From positions 62,001-126,000 of the forward strand of contig NZ_AULM01000002.1 in assembly GCF_000422285.1 (NCBI RefSeq): DNA of 64,000 nucleotides, written 5' to 3'. Within the stretch, counting starts at the first letter, position 1. Every line of letters begins with the position of its first letter. Below the pieces are notes generated by a model. That model did no database searches. It was not told the origin of the DNA and was given only the letters and a program-made list of their open reading frames with translations. Shown here piece after piece: positions 45,573-55,232 of the stretch. This DNA comes from Desulfatiglans anilini DSM 4660 (GTDB taxonomy: Bacteria > Desulfobacterota > DSM-4660 > Desulfatiglandales > Desulfatiglandaceae). Position numbers and translations under genes: made by a program.

Positions 45573-46301
45573 ATGAACGAGCATTTGGGACAGAAAATGG
45601 AAAAGGGAGCTTTCCGCCCGCACGAGCGTCTATGGCTGACCGCAGGTTCCTCCGTCTTGGCGGTCTTGATCCGGATTTATCTGGGGAGTTGCCGTCTGGT
45701 GCGGGTCGAAGGCGGTGATCTGCAGCGCGAGGCGCTCGGCCGTTCAAGGGGGAGGGCGGTCTTCGTCACGTGGCACCAGCGGATGCTGATGTTGGCGCGC
45801 TATTTCGGGCCGCGCCGTTTGACCGTCATGATCAGTCAGAGCCGCGACGGGGAGTACGGTGCCCGCGTTGCGGCGAAGCTCGGGTTCGCCAACGTGCGGG
45901 GCTCCTCGACACGCGGCGGCATGCGCGCCCTGCGTGCGCTTTCGAAGGCCATCCGGGAAGGCGGCCGCGGCGGGATGTTGGCGGACGGCCCCCAGGGACC
46001 TCCGCGGGTGGCGAAAGTGGGGACGGTGCTCTCGGCACGCGATGCGGGTGTCCCGATCATCCCGGTGGTGTGGGCTGCAGATCGATGCTGGGTCCTGAAC
46101 TCCTGGGACCGTTATATGATCCCGAAACCCTTCGCCCGCGTGGCCGTCTTCTATGGAGCCCCCATCTGGGTGCCGCCGAAGGTCCGCGGGGAGGCATTGG
46201 AAAGCTGTAGGAGGGGGCTGGAGGACCGGTTGAACGACCTTACGCGGAGCGCCGATGCCTATTTCGGAGCGGAAAGACCCTGGAGGAGGCCGAAAGACTG
46301 A
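45573..46301 (+). CDS. DUF374 lysophospholipid acyltransferase family protein
   Basis: A 242-residue membrane-associated acyltransferase of the DUF374 type. Motifs: AVFVTWHQRMLMLARYF near residue 66 (catalytic His in place of the HxxxxD context), MISQSRDGEYGARVAAKLGF, RGSSTRGGMRALRALSKAI near 107, and MLADGPQGPPRVAKVGTVLSA near 130. These proteins act near lipid A or phospholipid synthesis. GAGG lies about 10 bases before the ATG at 45573; a TTG at 45558 is the alternative. It is convergent with the M23 peptidase gene. Confidence 0.87.
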   Translation: MNEHLGQKMEKGAFRPHERLWLTAGSSVLAVLIRIYLGSCRLVRVEGGDLQREALGRSRGRAVFVTWHQRMLMLARYFGPRRLTVMISQSRDGEYGARVAAKLGFANVRGSSTRGGMRALRALSKAIREGGRGGMLADGPQGPPRVAKVGTVLSARDAGVPIIPVVWAADRCWVLNSWDRYMIPKPFARVAVFYGAPIWVPPKVRGEALESCRRGLEDRLNDLTRSADAYFGAERPWRRPKD

Positions 46302-46304
46302 TTC

Positions 46305-46324
46305 GTTTCCACCCGGAAATGGCC
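46305..46324. repeat. Solo repeat terminus between convergent genes
   Basis: GTTTCCACCCGGAAATGGCC fills the 22-base gap between the acyltransferase and M23 stops and matches the terminus of the dispersed palindromic repeat. No second end is present, so it is a remnant or chance match. Confidence 0.35.
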
Positions 46325-47688
46325 TAGTTCAGCAGCGCGAGTTTGCGCGTTACATTGTCCTGGATCCAGTGGCTGTCCCACCATTCGATCGGATTGACAG
46401 GGATTCCGTTGACCATGACCCCGAAGTGCAGATGGTCGCCTCCGGCGAGGCCCGTCTGCCCGGTCAGCCCCAGGATTGCTCCCTTTGCGATTTCCTGGCC
46501 CTTCTGCACGTGGCTGACGCTCAGGTGCGAATAGATGGAGGCGAGCCCCTGGCCATGGTCCAAGACGACTGTGGTCCCATAGATCCCAAGGGGGCCGGAG
46601 AAAATCACCCTGCCGTTGTTGGCGGCCTCCACGGGTGAATTGGCGAGCGAAGCCAGGTCGATCCCCATATGCGTCTGCTCATCGATCTTCTGCCCGTTGT
46701 AGAAATAGCTGCGGCGGTCGCCGAAGCGGGCCATGTTGGCTGCGTTTTTGAGCCGGAGCCAGGTCCCTTCCCACAGCTGCCGGGGGGCGGTTTCGGTGCG
46801 CATCGCGTAAAACGTGTCGGCGTTTTCGCGGCGAAGGTCTCGGTTGATCTTCAAAAAACGCTCCAGCAAGGTGGCCTGGGGCTCGAACTTCACGGAGGTG
46901 AAGTAGGGCAGGATCTTGTTCAGAAAGCCGTCGCTGACATTGATCGAGTCGGAGCGGAAGCGCTTGTTCCGAACCTGATAGTAGAAGCCGGCCCTGGCGG
47001 AGTTCCCCGCCTGATCGCGTGCCCACAGATGGATGGCAGGCTTTCCCTGGGTGTCCAGGGGCAGAGCGAAATAACAGGCATGAGCCCCGCTTCCTTTGGC
47101 ATCGTTCGCGGGGTAGCCGGGGAAAAAGAGGTCATCGACGTATACGCCGGTCTCTACAGCATCGGATGAAGTTTCATAAACCACCATGCCGGTGCCCCCC
47201 ACGTTGATGTAATGGGAGGCGCTGATCGCCCTGAGGGCCGGCGGGATGGTATCGACCACCATCTTGTGCTGCACGATCGACCGGTTGCCGTCCCCCCCGT
47301 TTCGTCGTGAGTAGTCCCAGACCGATACTTGGAGTTCCACGAGGCCCTGGGCCAGCGAAAGCGCTTCCGGATCGACGGTGTATTCCATCTCGAAACGATG
47401 CTGCCCCTCTTTGTTGGAAAATCCTATGAACGGAAAGGTCTCCTCCGCCACCGTGACCTCACGTCCCTCCTGCGTCACAATGGCCTGGATCCGCCGCAGT
47501 CCCCGGTTGGCGTCCGATGTCGTGATCGTGAATTTCTGGTTGGCCGAAAGGAACTCCGGCAGCGGTTTGAGATCGAGGGTGGGTTTGACCCCTTCGAAGA
47601 TGCCCCAAAGGAACCAGCCTAAACCCGCCACGACCAGGACCAGCACGGAAAATGCCAGCATAAACCCAATCTTTTTGCCTTTACCCAT
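46324..47688 (-). CDS. M23 family (LytM-type) metallopeptidase
   Basis: A 454-residue envelope protein with one N-terminal transmembrane anchor (IGFMLAFSVLVLVVAGLGWF), an extended Ig-like periplasmic region, and a C-terminal M23 domain. Zinc and catalytic residues are visible in THMGIDLAS near residue 342, SIYSHLSVSHVQKG near 389 and GGDHLHFGVMVNG near 418. All four usual ligands are present, so it is probably an active peptidoglycan endopeptidase or a precursor of one. Related proteins in Desulfobacterota are annotated as peptidoglycan DD-metallopeptidases. Confidence 0.9.
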   Translation of the reverse strand: MGKGKKIGFMLAFSVLVLVVAGLGWFLWGIFEGVKPTLDLKPLPEFLSANQKFTITTSDANRGLRRIQAIVTQEGREVTVAEETFPFIGFSNKEGQHRFEMEYTVDPEALSLAQGLVELQVSVWDYSRRNGGDGNRSIVQHKMVVDTIPPALRAISASHYINVGGTGMVVYETSSDAVETGVYVDDLFFPGYPANDAKGSGAHACYFALPLDTQGKPAIHLWARDQAGNSARAGFYYQVRNKRFRSDSINVSDGFLNKILPYFTSVKFEPQATLLERFLKINRDLRRENADTFYAMRTETAPRQLWEGTWLRLKNAANMARFGDRRSYFYNGQKIDEQTHMGIDLASLANSPVEAANNGRVIFSGPLGIYGTTVVLDHGQGLASIYSHLSVSHVQKGQEIAKGAILGLTGQTGLAGGDHLHFGVMVNGIPVNPIEWWDSHWIQDNVTRKLALLN

Positions 47689-47831
47689 GGTTCGACCTGA
47701 ATTGTCCTCTCATCCCTGCGAAGGGATACTGGTTAGGGGGGACCTGAAGCGATCCCCACCCGCGGTTTGCATGGTGTATATCAACGGACGTCCGATCCGG
47801 GCGGAGCCTTCAGGATGCCTGACACGGTCGG

Positions 47832-49217
47832 TCATGTCTCCTGGGTCGCTGCCGGCGGGGCGCTCGTCTGGTTCGGTCCGGCTGCTGCGGCCGTTATCCT
47901 CTGTGCGACGGCCGAGACCTTGCGCATGATTTCATTCGCGTCCAGCGTCAGGAAGGAACGGTTGCGCATCAAGATGCGTCCCTCGACGATGGTGTCCCGC
48001 ACATCTCCGCCGGAGGCGGCGTAGACCAGTGCGGAATAAGGGTTGTAAACGGGTCGGAGGTGCGGTTTTTGGAGATCGACAACAATCAGATCGGCCGCTT
48101 TACCGGCTTCGATGGTGCCGATCCGACCCTCCAGTCCGAGCACGGCAGCCCCCAGCGAGGTGGCCATCCGGAGTGCATCCCGGGCCGTCAGGGCGACGGG
48201 ATCCGCGCTGAAAACCTTGCTCACCTTGGCGGCGGTGTCCATCTCCTGGAACATGTCGAGGTTGTTGTTCGAACAGCAGCCGTCGGTTCCGAGGCCCATG
48301 GGTATGCCCAGCCGTAACAGGCCGGTGACCGGGGCGACACCGGAAGCGAGTTTCATGTTGCTTTCGGGCACGTTGACCAGCCTGACACCGCGCTCTTTGA
48401 TCAGGCCCATTTCGTCCCTGTCGAGGTGGACGGCGTGGGCGGCCGTCATGCGGTCGTTGAGGACACCGAGATCATCGAGGTAGAAGACGGGCCTTTTGGC
48501 AGTCTGCTGCAGGATTTGGTCTACTTCGCTGCGGGTCTCGGACAGGTGAATCTGGAAAGGGGTTCCGTAGCGCTCGGCCGCCTCTGCGCCGGCTTTCAGG
48601 GTGGCGGCCGAACACGTCAGGGGGCTGTGGCAGAAGAGCCCCGGGGTGATCCGGTCCGATGCCCCTTGCCAACGCTTCATGAAGGCGCAGGCCTCGCGGA
48701 TATTGTCTGCCGGGTCGGGCACCCCCGGCGCTGGAAAGTCGATGACGCCCTGGGCGATGACAGCGCGGAGCCCGGCCTTGCGGACCGCTCGCGCCGTCGC
48801 GTCCTGGAAAAAGTAGCCATCGGCAAAACAGGTCGTCCCCGAAGCGATCATCTCCAGACACCCGAGAAGGGCTCCCCAGTAAACCGTGTCGTCGGAGAGG
48901 AAGGCTGCTTCGGCGGGGAAGATCCGTTCAAAGAGCCATTGTTGGAGGGGAAGGTCGTCGGCATATCCCCGGAACAGGGTCATGGCGGCGTGGGTGTGGG
49001 CATTGACGAGCCCGGGCATGACGATGCACCCTGTGGCATCGATGTGGTCGAGGGCGTCCGCGTCAGCGGTTTGCCCCTCCGGTGTGGTGTCGATCCCGAT
49101 GATGAGGCCTGAACGAATGCGGATCGTTGCCTTCTCGAGAGGCGCTGCCCCATCGACCATCGTCAACAGGGTACCGCCGGAGACGACCAGATCCGGCCTA
49201 TGGGCAAGAGTTTCCAA
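47832..49217 (-). CDS. mtaD: 5-methylthioadenosine/S-adenosylhomocysteine deaminase
   Basis: A 461-residue amidohydrolase. It shows PGLVNAHTHAAMTLFRGYAD near residue 70 (zinc HxH), GLFCHSPLTCS, the HLSETRSEVDQI zinc His near 225, and LGTDGCCSNNNLDMFQEMD near 305 with the zinc Asp. The W/L-rich substrate loop LPLQQWLFERIFPAE is typical of MtaD. It deaminates SAH or MTA, clearing methyltransferase by-products; this window has several SAM enzymes. The start is TTG at 49217 with no strong ribosome site, so the N-terminus is uncertain. Confidence 0.87.
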   Translation of the reverse strand: METLAHRPDLVVSGGTLLTMVDGAAPLEKATIRIRSGLIIGIDTTPEGQTADADALDHIDATGCIVMPGLVNAHTHAAMTLFRGYADDLPLQQWLFERIFPAEAAFLSDDTVYWGALLGCLEMIASGTTCFADGYFFQDATARAVRKAGLRAVIAQGVIDFPAPGVPDPADNIREACAFMKRWQGASDRITPGLFCHSPLTCSAATLKAGAEAAERYGTPFQIHLSETRSEVDQILQQTAKRPVFYLDDLGVLNDRMTAAHAVHLDRDEMGLIKERGVRLVNVPESNMKLASGVAPVTGLLRLGIPMGLGTDGCCSNNNLDMFQEMDTAAKVSKVFSADPVALTARDALRMATSLGAAVLGLEGRIGTIEAGKAADLIVVDLQKPHLRPVYNPYSALVYAASGGDVRDTIVEGRILMRNRSFLTLDANEIMRKVSAVAQRITAAAAGPNQTSAPPAATQET

Positions 49218-49406
49218 TATCGCGAATCGCTGTGATTTTCCGAAGGTTCATCCCCGCCCAGGCTGTTTCGGCTCCGGCGGCAACGTTCCCAACAGGGTAG
49301 CGGCTTCGGCGGCAGCGGTCAAGTCTTAAATCCAGTTGACAAAAATCACCGAAATGAGCGAAACTAAAAATTTATGATTTTTACCGCCACCTTGAAGGAG
49401 CCCAAT

Positions 49407-50762
49407 ATGACCATCATTGCCCCCTTCCGGGGGTTAACTTACAGCCCGGACCTTTTCGACCAGCTGCCGAACCTCACGGCCCCGCCCTATGACGTCATTT
49501 CACCGGAGGAGCAGGAAGGTTACTATCAGAAAAACCCCTTCAACGTGATCCGGTTGATCCTGGGCAAAAAAAAGACGGGGGACTCCGACTGGGACAATCC
49601 TTACACGCGCGCCGCAGACCTGTTCAGGCGATGGCAGTCCCAGGGGATTCTCCGGCAGGCGGATCAACCCTGCATGTACGTCACTGCGCTCGATTATGAT
49701 CCAGGCAACGGGGAGCCCCGGCGGACCCGCTGGGGCGTCATCGCGGCCGTGAAGATCGAAGAGCCGGATTCCGGGGTGATCCTGCCCCACGAAAAGACCT
49801 TTTCGGCCCACAAAGACGACCGGCTGCGGCTCATGCGCGCCTGCGGCGCCCAGTTCAGCCAGATCTTCGGCCTTTACGAGGACGCTGAAAACCGGGTCAA
49901 GGGCGCCTTGAACCGTGTTGTCGAACGTGCCCCCGTGTTGGATTTTCCGTTTCATGACGGGACAAACCACCGCATGTGGGAGGTCGATGATCCGGCCGTC
50001 TTCAGGTCCATTTCGGACACGCTTGCGGACAAGCGCATTTTCATTGCCGACGGACATCATCGCTACGAGACCGCCCGGAATTACCGCAACCTGATGCGGA
50101 CGAGATACGGGCAGCAGAGCCCCGGGCGATCGTATGAGTACGTCATGATGTATCTGTCCAACATGAGCGACGAGGGCCTGACCATCCTGCCCTCACACCG
50201 CTTGATCAAGCGGGTGCCGGGATTCGACCTCGACCGGTTCCTGGAGCGGTCAAGCGCCTGGTTCGAGATCGAACCGGTGTCTTTGCCCAAAACGCCTTCC
50301 GATGCGGAGTACATGGAGCTGAGGGACTCGCTGGCCGAGGCCGGCCGGGTGACGAGCGCCTTCGCCCTCGTGCTGCACGGTGATGAACGGGTGTTTCTGT
50401 TCACCCTCAAACCGGGCGCGCGGAAGGAGATGGGGGACGACTTGCATGACTCTCTGAAGAAGCTCGATGTCCTCGTCCTGTCACGGCTCGCCTTCCAGAA
50501 GGGTATGGGTTTCAGCCGCGAAGACCTGGACAACCCGGAACTGTTTTTTTATCAGAGCGGTTTTCGCAAGGCGGCGAACGATGTCCGGCAGGGGCGCTAC
50601 CAGCTGGGATTCCTTCTCAACCCGACGCGTATGGAGCACGTGAAGGAGGTGGCAGGCAACGCCCTCGTCATGCCGCGCAAGTCGACCTTCTTCTTTCCCA
50701 AGGTCCTGACCGGCCTGGTCTTCAATAAACTCGATCCCGACGATGTCATCACCGTTCCCTGA
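49407..50762 (+). CDS. DUF1015 family protein
   Basis: A 451-residue member of DUF1015, a widespread anaerobe/thermophile family annotated in places as SerK-like or HPr-like but without firm function in this context. Visible stretches: TIIAPFRGLTYSPDLF and LTAPPYDVISPEEQEGYY at the N-terminus, DSGVILPHEKTFSAHKDDRL near 135, IFIADGHHRYETARNY near 212, and KSTFFFPKVLTGLVFNKLD at the end. AAGGAG is 6 bases upstream of the ATG at 49407; a TTGACA at 49336-49341 may be its -35 but no fitting -10 is seen. Its end overlaps the next gene by 20 bases. Confidence 0.85.
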   Translation: MTIIAPFRGLTYSPDLFDQLPNLTAPPYDVISPEEQEGYYQKNPFNVIRLILGKKKTGDSDWDNPYTRAADLFRRWQSQGILRQADQPCMYVTALDYDPGNGEPRRTRWGVIAAVKIEEPDSGVILPHEKTFSAHKDDRLRLMRACGAQFSQIFGLYEDAENRVKGALNRVVERAPVLDFPFHDGTNHRMWEVDDPAVFRSISDTLADKRIFIADGHHRYETARNYRNLMRTRYGQQSPGRSYEYVMMYLSNMSDEGLTILPSHRLIKRVPGFDLDRFLERSSAWFEIEPVSLPKTPSDAEYMELRDSLAEAGRVTSAFALVLHGDERVFLFTLKPGARKEMGDDLHDSLKKLDVLVLSRLAFQKGMGFSREDLDNPELFFYQSGFRKAANDVRQGRYQLGFLLNPTRMEHVKEVAGNALVMPRKSTFFFPKVLTGLVFNKLDPDDVITVP

Positions 50763-51468
50763 GGTCGCGATCGGACCCGACGAATCCTTGGACGCCATTT
50801 TGGGCGGGCGGCTGCAATTCATCCAGTCGAGGGACGGGTATCGTTTTTCTGTGGATGCCTTGCTGCTCGCCGACTTCGCCACGATCAGGGACCACGACGT
50901 ACTGGTGGACCTGGGGACGGGATGCGGCGTCATCCCGATCCTGCTGCTGCACACCCGGCCGATCGCTTATGCAGTGGGGTTGGAGATTCAGTCCGAACTG
51001 GCCTCTCAGGCGATCAGGAACGTCCGACTGAACGGCTTCGACCGCCGGATGTCCGTAGTGAGAGGCGACTTGCGTGCCTTGCCCCTGAAGGGCGGGTCAG
51101 CGGATGTGGTCGTCTGCAACCCGCCTTACCGGAAGCTCGACAGCGGGCGCATCAATCCTGATGCGCGAAGGGCCATCGCCCGGCACGAGATCATGGCCTC
51201 CCTGGATGACATCCTGGCGGCGGCCCGTCACCTGCTCCGGAAGCGCGGCCGGATCGCGTTCGTCTACCCCTCGGTGCGTCTGGTCGATGCCTTCGCGCGT
51301 ATGCGCCGCTTCGGTTTCGAGCCGAAACAGGTCCAGTTCCACTATCCCAATCTGAAATCCGGTGCAAAGATGGCCTTCATCGAAGGAAGCCCGGGCGGCC
51401 GCGCAGAGGTACGGGTGCTGCCGCCGATCCTGGACCAGGGGGCCTTTTCGATCAATGTCCCATCCTGA
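50743..51468 (+). CDS. TrmN6-like methyltransferase (N6-adenine/glutamine family)
   Basis: A 241-residue class I methyltransferase. Motif I is VDLGTGCGVIPILLL near residue 55, acidic VVGLE-like loop AVGLEIQSELASQAIRNV follows, and the catalytic NPPY lies in VVCNPPYRKLDSGR near 124. This set matches tRNA1(Val) A37 N6-methyltransferases and related enzymes; the substrate is inferred. Overlap with DUF1015 indicates co-translation. The last 17 bases overlap the DUF721 gene on the other strand. Confidence 0.87.
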   Translation: MSSPFPEVAIGPDESLDAILGGRLQFIQSRDGYRFSVDALLLADFATIRDHDVLVDLGTGCGVIPILLLHTRPIAYAVGLEIQSELASQAIRNVRLNGFDRRMSVVRGDLRALPLKGGSADVVVCNPPYRKLDSGRINPDARRAIARHEIMASLDDILAAARHLLRKRGRIAFVYPSVRLVDAFARMRRFGFEPKQVQFHYPNLKSGAKMAFIEGSPGGRAEVRVLPPILDQGAFSINVPS

Positions 51469-51757
51469 AAACGACCTTCCGCACGACATTCCGGCCGAGG
51501 GCGAGATCGAGCTTTTCCTTGATCTCGGGCTCCCGGTAGGTCAGTTCCTGCATCCAGACCGGATCGGTCACGCTCACCTTCAACACGGCGTCTTTGAAAT
51601 ATACCGGCCGCGCGTGTTCGGCGATGGCCTTTCCCATGACCTGTTCCCAGATCCGCAGGATGGGGTAGAGACCCTGCCCCAGCGGGGAGCTTCGGCTTTC
51701 CAGGATCTCCGCCAGAATATCTTTGATGGGCATCAGTGTTTTTTTCGTATATTCCAT
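51452..51757 (-). CDS. DUF721 (DciA-like) protein
   Basis: A 101-residue DUF721 protein: IKDILAEILESRSSPLGQGL, then IWEQVMGKAIAEHARPVYFKD and VWMQELTYREPEIKEKL. DUF721/DciA proteins load replicative helicase in bacteria that lack DnaC/DnaI; this short form is a DciA-type candidate by family only. It lies 33 bases downstream of transketolase on the same strand and probably shares its transcript. Confidence 0.85.
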   Translation of the reverse strand: MEYTKKTLMPIKDILAEILESRSSPLGQGLYPILRIWEQVMGKAIAEHARPVYFKDAVLKVSVTDPVWMQELTYREPEIKEKLDLALGRNVVRKVVFRMGH

Positions 51758-51790
51758 GCGGGATATTCCCTCTGACCTCAGCCGGCCCGT

Positions 51791-53797
51791 TCATTTCGAG
51801 AGAAGTTCACGCGCCTTTTCGAGGACGGCGGCCACGGTCAGTCCGAATTGCTCATACAGGATCTGATAGGGCGCCGATGCACCGAAGCGCTCGATTCCGA
51901 CCACGACGCCGTCTGCGCCCACGTATCGGTGCCAGCCCATCGGGCTGCCGGCCTCGACGGCGATCCGGCGGGTCACATCTTCGGGGAGGACCTCTTTCCG
52001 GTAGGCAGCCGGCTGCCGTTCGAAGAGTTCCCAGGAGGGCATGGATACGACCCGGACACGGTGTCCTTCATCCGAGAGCTTCGCTGCGGCATCGATTACG
52101 ATGTGAAGCTCCGAACCCGTTCCGATCAGGATGATTTCGGGTTTGCCCTCTGGGCTCTGCCACAGGGTGTAGGCGCCGCGGGACAGCATTTCGGCCGGGC
52201 CCAGTGCCGCGCGATCGAGCGTCGGCAGGCCTTGACGCGTGAGGGCCAGGGCGACCGGTCCTTCGGTCATGCGGACGGCCGCCCGCCATGCCTCTCGCGT
52301 TTCGTTGGCATCCGCCGGGCGGATGACCGTCAGGCCGGGAATGGCTCGCAGGGCGGCCAGTTGTTCGATCGGCTGGTGGGTCGGACCGTCTTCGCCTAGG
52401 CCGATGCTGTCATGGGTGAAAACGTAGATGACCCGAAGCCGCATCAACGAAGCCAGGCGGATGGATGGCCGCATATAGTCCGAGAAGATCAGGAATGTAC
52501 CGCCATAGGGCCGGATCCCGCCGTGAAGCGCCATGCCGTTCAGGATGCCGCCCATGCCGTGTTCCCTGACGCCGAAACGGATATTGCGGCCTGTAAAGGC
52601 CGGCCCCTTGAAATCTTCTTCCCCTTTGATCAGCGTTTTGTTCGAGGGGGCCAGGTCGGCCGAACCACCGAAAAGGTTTTTGAGCTTGCCCGCGAGGGCA
52701 TTCAGAACCGTTCCGGAGGCCGCCCGGCTGGCGGGTCCCTTCTTGTCCGCTTCGAAGACCGGCAGGGCTTCGTCCCATCCCCCCGGCAGGCCGGCGCTCA
52801 TCCATAGGCGCCATTCGTCCGCCAGGCCAGGGTGGGCTGAGCTGTATTCCGCGAAAAGGGATTCCCAGGCCTCCTGCGCGGAGGCTGCCTGACGGCCTGC
52901 CTCACGAAAACGTTGCAGGGCTTCTTCGGGGACATGGAAGGCGGGCCCCGCCGGCCAGCCCAGGTGGGCCTTGGTTCTGGCAAGCTCTTCGGCCCCCAGC
53001 GGTTCTCCGTGCGCACCCGGCGTGTCCTGTTTCCCCGGGCTGCCGAATCCGATGTGGGTGCGGACCGCGATCAGGGAGGGGCGTGCCGTCTCGGATCGTG
53101 CCGCACGGAGGGCTTCTTCGAGGGCATCGAGATCGTTTCCATCGGAGACCTCCTGGACGTGCCAGCCGTAGGCCCTGAACCGTGCCGCCCGGTCTTCCGT
53201 GAAAGTGATGTCCGTGCTGCCTTCGATGGAGATATGATTGTCGTCGTATAGAAAAACGAGTTTTCCGAGGCCGAGGTGCCCTGCGAGGGATGCCGCTTCG
53301 TGCGAAACCCCTTCCATCAGATCTCCGTCGCTGACGATCGCGTACGTGTAGTGGTCGACGATGTCGAAGCCCGGGCGGTTGAAGTGCGCGGCGAGGTACC
53401 GCTCTGCCATGGCCATGCCGACGGCGTTGGCGAATCCCTGTCCGAGCGGGCCGGTGGTGGTCTCGACCCCAGGAGTCTGCCCGTATTCGGGGTGGCCGGG
53501 TGTCCTGCTTTCCCATTGCCGGAACTGCTTCAGGTCGTCGAGGGTGAGATCGTATCCGGTCAGGTGAAGCAGGCTGTAGAGCAGCATGGAGCCGTGTCCG
53601 GCCGAGAGGACGAAACGGTCCCGGTCGGCCCAGGCGGGGTCTTCCGGGTTGTAGCGCATGAAACGGGTCCACAGCAGGTAAGCCATCGTGGCGGCGCCCA
53701 TGGGCATTCCAGGGTGCCCTGAGCGCGCTTCTTCGACGCCGTCGGCCGACAGCATCCGGATGGTATTGATGCACAGGGTATCCAATTCCAGAGACAT
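51791..53797 (-). CDS. tkt: Transketolase
   Basis: A 668-residue full-length transketolase for the non-oxidative pentose phosphate pathway. TPP- and Mg-binding [20 protein letters not shown] near residue 155 with [10 protein letters not shown]-terminal [12 protein letters not shown]; pyrimidine domain [21 protein letters not shown] near 460; C-terminal [17 protein letters not shown] near 585. All normal features are in place. The DUF721 gene follows in the same direction and a VTT membrane protein gene precedes it. Confidence 0.96.
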   Translation of the reverse strand: MSLELDTLCINTIRMLSADGVEEARSGHPGMPMGAATMAYLLWTRFMRYNPEDPAWADRDRFVLSAGHGSMLLYSLLHLTGYDLTLDDLKQFRQWESRTPGHPEYGQTPGVETTTGPLGQGFANAVGMAMAERYLAAHFNRPGFDIVDHYTYAIVSDGDLMEGVSHEAASLAGHLGLGKLVFLYDDNHISIEGSTDITFTEDRAARFRAYGWHVQEVSDGNDLDALEEALRAARSETARPSLIAVRTHIGFGSPGKQDTPGAHGEPLGAEELARTKAHLGWPAGPAFHVPEEALQRFREAGRQAASAQEAWESLFAEYSSAHPGLADEWRLWMSAGLPGGWDEALPVFEADKKGPASRAASGTVLNALAGKLKNLFGGSADLAPSNKTLIKGEEDFKGPAFTGRNIRFGVREHGMGGILNGMALHGGIRPYGGTFLIFSDYMRPSIRLASLMRLRVIYVFTHDSIGLGEDGPTHQPIEQLAALRAIPGLTVIRPADANETREAWRAAVRMTEGPVALALTRQGLPTLDRAALGPAEMLSRGAYTLWQSPEGKPEIILIGTGSELHIVIDAAAKLSDEGHRVRVVSMPSWELFERQPAAYRKEVLPEDVTRRIAVEAGSPMGWHRYVGADGVVVGIERFGASAPYQILYEQFGLTVAAVLEKARELLSK

Positions 53798-53826
53798 GAT
53801 TTTTCAAATTCTCCTTTTGAGATGGG

Positions 53827-54522
53827 TTAGATGAGGTGGAGCTTCTTCAGCAGCTTCGGGATGAAGAAGGAGAAGGCATAAAGCCCCGCCACTGCAAAGG
53901 ACTCGACGGAAAAAAGAGCGTGCCAGTTGCCGGTGACCCAGGCGTCCTTCAGGACCCCTCCAAGGAAAACGAACGTAAAGAGGCTGATGATCATGCCGAG
54001 GGCCGTGGCGATGACATAAGGGCCGAAGCGGACCCCGGTCAGGCCGATGCCGAAATTGACATACGTAAAAGGCATATTCAGCAATCGAATGTAGAGGACG
54101 GTCACGAACCCGTTGGTTTTGAAGGCGTGGTCGAAACGTTTGAGCCGGTTGCCGATCATGGCCGCGGCGAAGTCGCGCCCAAGGGTACGGGCGATCAGAA
54201 AAGCGGCGCTGGCCCCCAGAATGGCCCCGATCCAGACGCAGAAAAACCCCAGATTGATCCCGAAGAGGGCGGCACCGAGCATGCTGAGAATGCTCGATGG
54301 AACCAGCAGGCAGAGTGCGGTGGCGTAAAACAGGACGAAGATCGCCGGGCCCCAGAGGCCGAAACTCTTGACGACCGGCTCGATGACGCCCGGGTCGAGC
54401 CACTGCCTGAATTCCGGCGAGCGGATAAGCAGCAGCGCCGTCAGGAAAAACAGCAGCAGACCCGCCGCCTTGATCCACGTATGCTTCGAGATGGGTTTTA
54501 GAGGGCTTGCTTCTGTTGGCAT
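53827..54522 (-). CDS. TVP38/TMEM64 (VTT/DedA-like) membrane protein
   Basis: A 231-residue integral membrane protein of the VTT (SNARE-associated) family. Hydrophobic helix WIKAAGLLLFFLTALLLI is followed by the re-entrant loop region PSSILSMLGAALFGINLGFF near residue 77 and the signature LYIRLLNMPFTYVNFGIGLTGV near 140. Relatives take part in lipid scrambling or ion homeostasis; the exact role is unknown. The ATG at 54522 was preferred over the open frame to 54621 because the added residues are not family-like, but no good ribosome site is seen, so the start is uncertain. Confidence 0.82.
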   Translation of the reverse strand: MPTEASPLKPISKHTWIKAAGLLLFFLTALLLIRSPEFRQWLDPGVIEPVVKSFGLWGPAIFVLFYATALCLLVPSSILSMLGAALFGINLGFFCVWIGAILGASAAFLIARTLGRDFAAAMIGNRLKRFDHAFKTNGFVTVLYIRLLNMPFTYVNFGIGLTGVRFGPYVIATALGMIISLFTFVFLGGVLKDAWVTGNWHALFSVESFAVAGLYAFSFFIPKLLKKLHLI

Positions 54523-54642
54523 GCCGGGCAAAGATGTCTCGGAAAAATTAGGCAATGTCAGATAGCTATCCACGTCGGCGCGGTTGGATAACGTTCCCCT
54601 TGATTCGACTTGTAGCAGCATTCTCCTGAGGAATCAATCCTC

Positions 54643-54675
54643 AAAGCAAAAGGCCGCCGCCACCTGTGGCGGCGG
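54643..54675 (-). terminator. Intrinsic terminator of the kor/vor operon
   Basis: On the minus strand a perfect 10-bp GC stem CCGCCGCCAC-AG-GTGGCGGCGG is followed by CCTTTTGCTTTG. It lies about 130 bases after the ACT gene stop and before the VTT gene, closing the oxidoreductase operon. Confidence 0.7.
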
Positions 54676-54803
54676 GCGGCCCCAACCTTACGGAGTGAAT
54701 CTTCCGGACTTTTCCAAAGGAAAAAGAGGGCGATCCGGCTTGCTGCCGGGGGTGGCCTGGTGGACCGGCCGCCCCGGCATGCCAGGATCAAGAATAGGGA
54801 TGA

Positions 54804-55232
54804 TCAGGTGTGATAGAGCTCTTGGCCGATGACCCTGATCCAGCTGTCTTCAAGACGCTTGACAGCCTCCTCCAATGGTTCGAGCCCAAGGATCAGCACC
54901 GTGGCTTCCCCGGTGCCGATGCAGGGGTAGATGTAATCGACATTGATGCCGGCGGCCTTCAACGGCTTCAGGACGGCGTTGAGCCCCCCGGGATGGTGCG
55001 GGGTTTCGCAGGCGATGACGTCGGTTGTCTCCAACTCGTAACCGGCGGTCTTGAGAATGTTGACCGCTTTGTCCGGGTCGTCCGCCACGAAACGCAGTCT
55101 GCCTTCGTGCGGTTCGGTTGCGACGTAGAACGCGATGATATTGATTCCTCCCGCGCCCAGGGTCTCGCTTACAGCGGACAGGGCTCCGGGTTCGTTCTTC
55201 AACGCGAGGTCGATCTGCTTGACGGTTTTCAT
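54804..55232 (-). CDS. Tandem ACT-domain protein
   Basis: A 142-residue protein made of two ACT domains: QIDLALKNEPGALSAVSETLGAGGINIIAF (first, shown in two parts) and the second with HHPGGLNAVLKPLKAAGINV near residue 78. ACT pairs bind amino acids and act as allosteric sensors. It is the last gene of the 2-oxoacid oxidoreductase operon, overlapping the gamma subunit stop by 4 bases, so it may sense branched-chain or other amino acids linked to that pathway (inference). Confidence 0.85.
   Translation of the reverse strand: MKTVKQIDLALKNEPGALSAVSETLGAGGINIIAFYVATEPHEGRLRFVADDPDKAVNILKTAGYELETTDVIACETPHHPGGLNAVLKPLKAAGINVDYIYPCIGTGEATVLILGLEPLEEAVKRLEDSWIRVIGQELYHT

Noticed and set aside
49218-49330. 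An SAH riboswitch before mtaD
   Set aside because: The spacer was read on the minus strand for the conserved SAH aptamer core; only scattered short matches were found.
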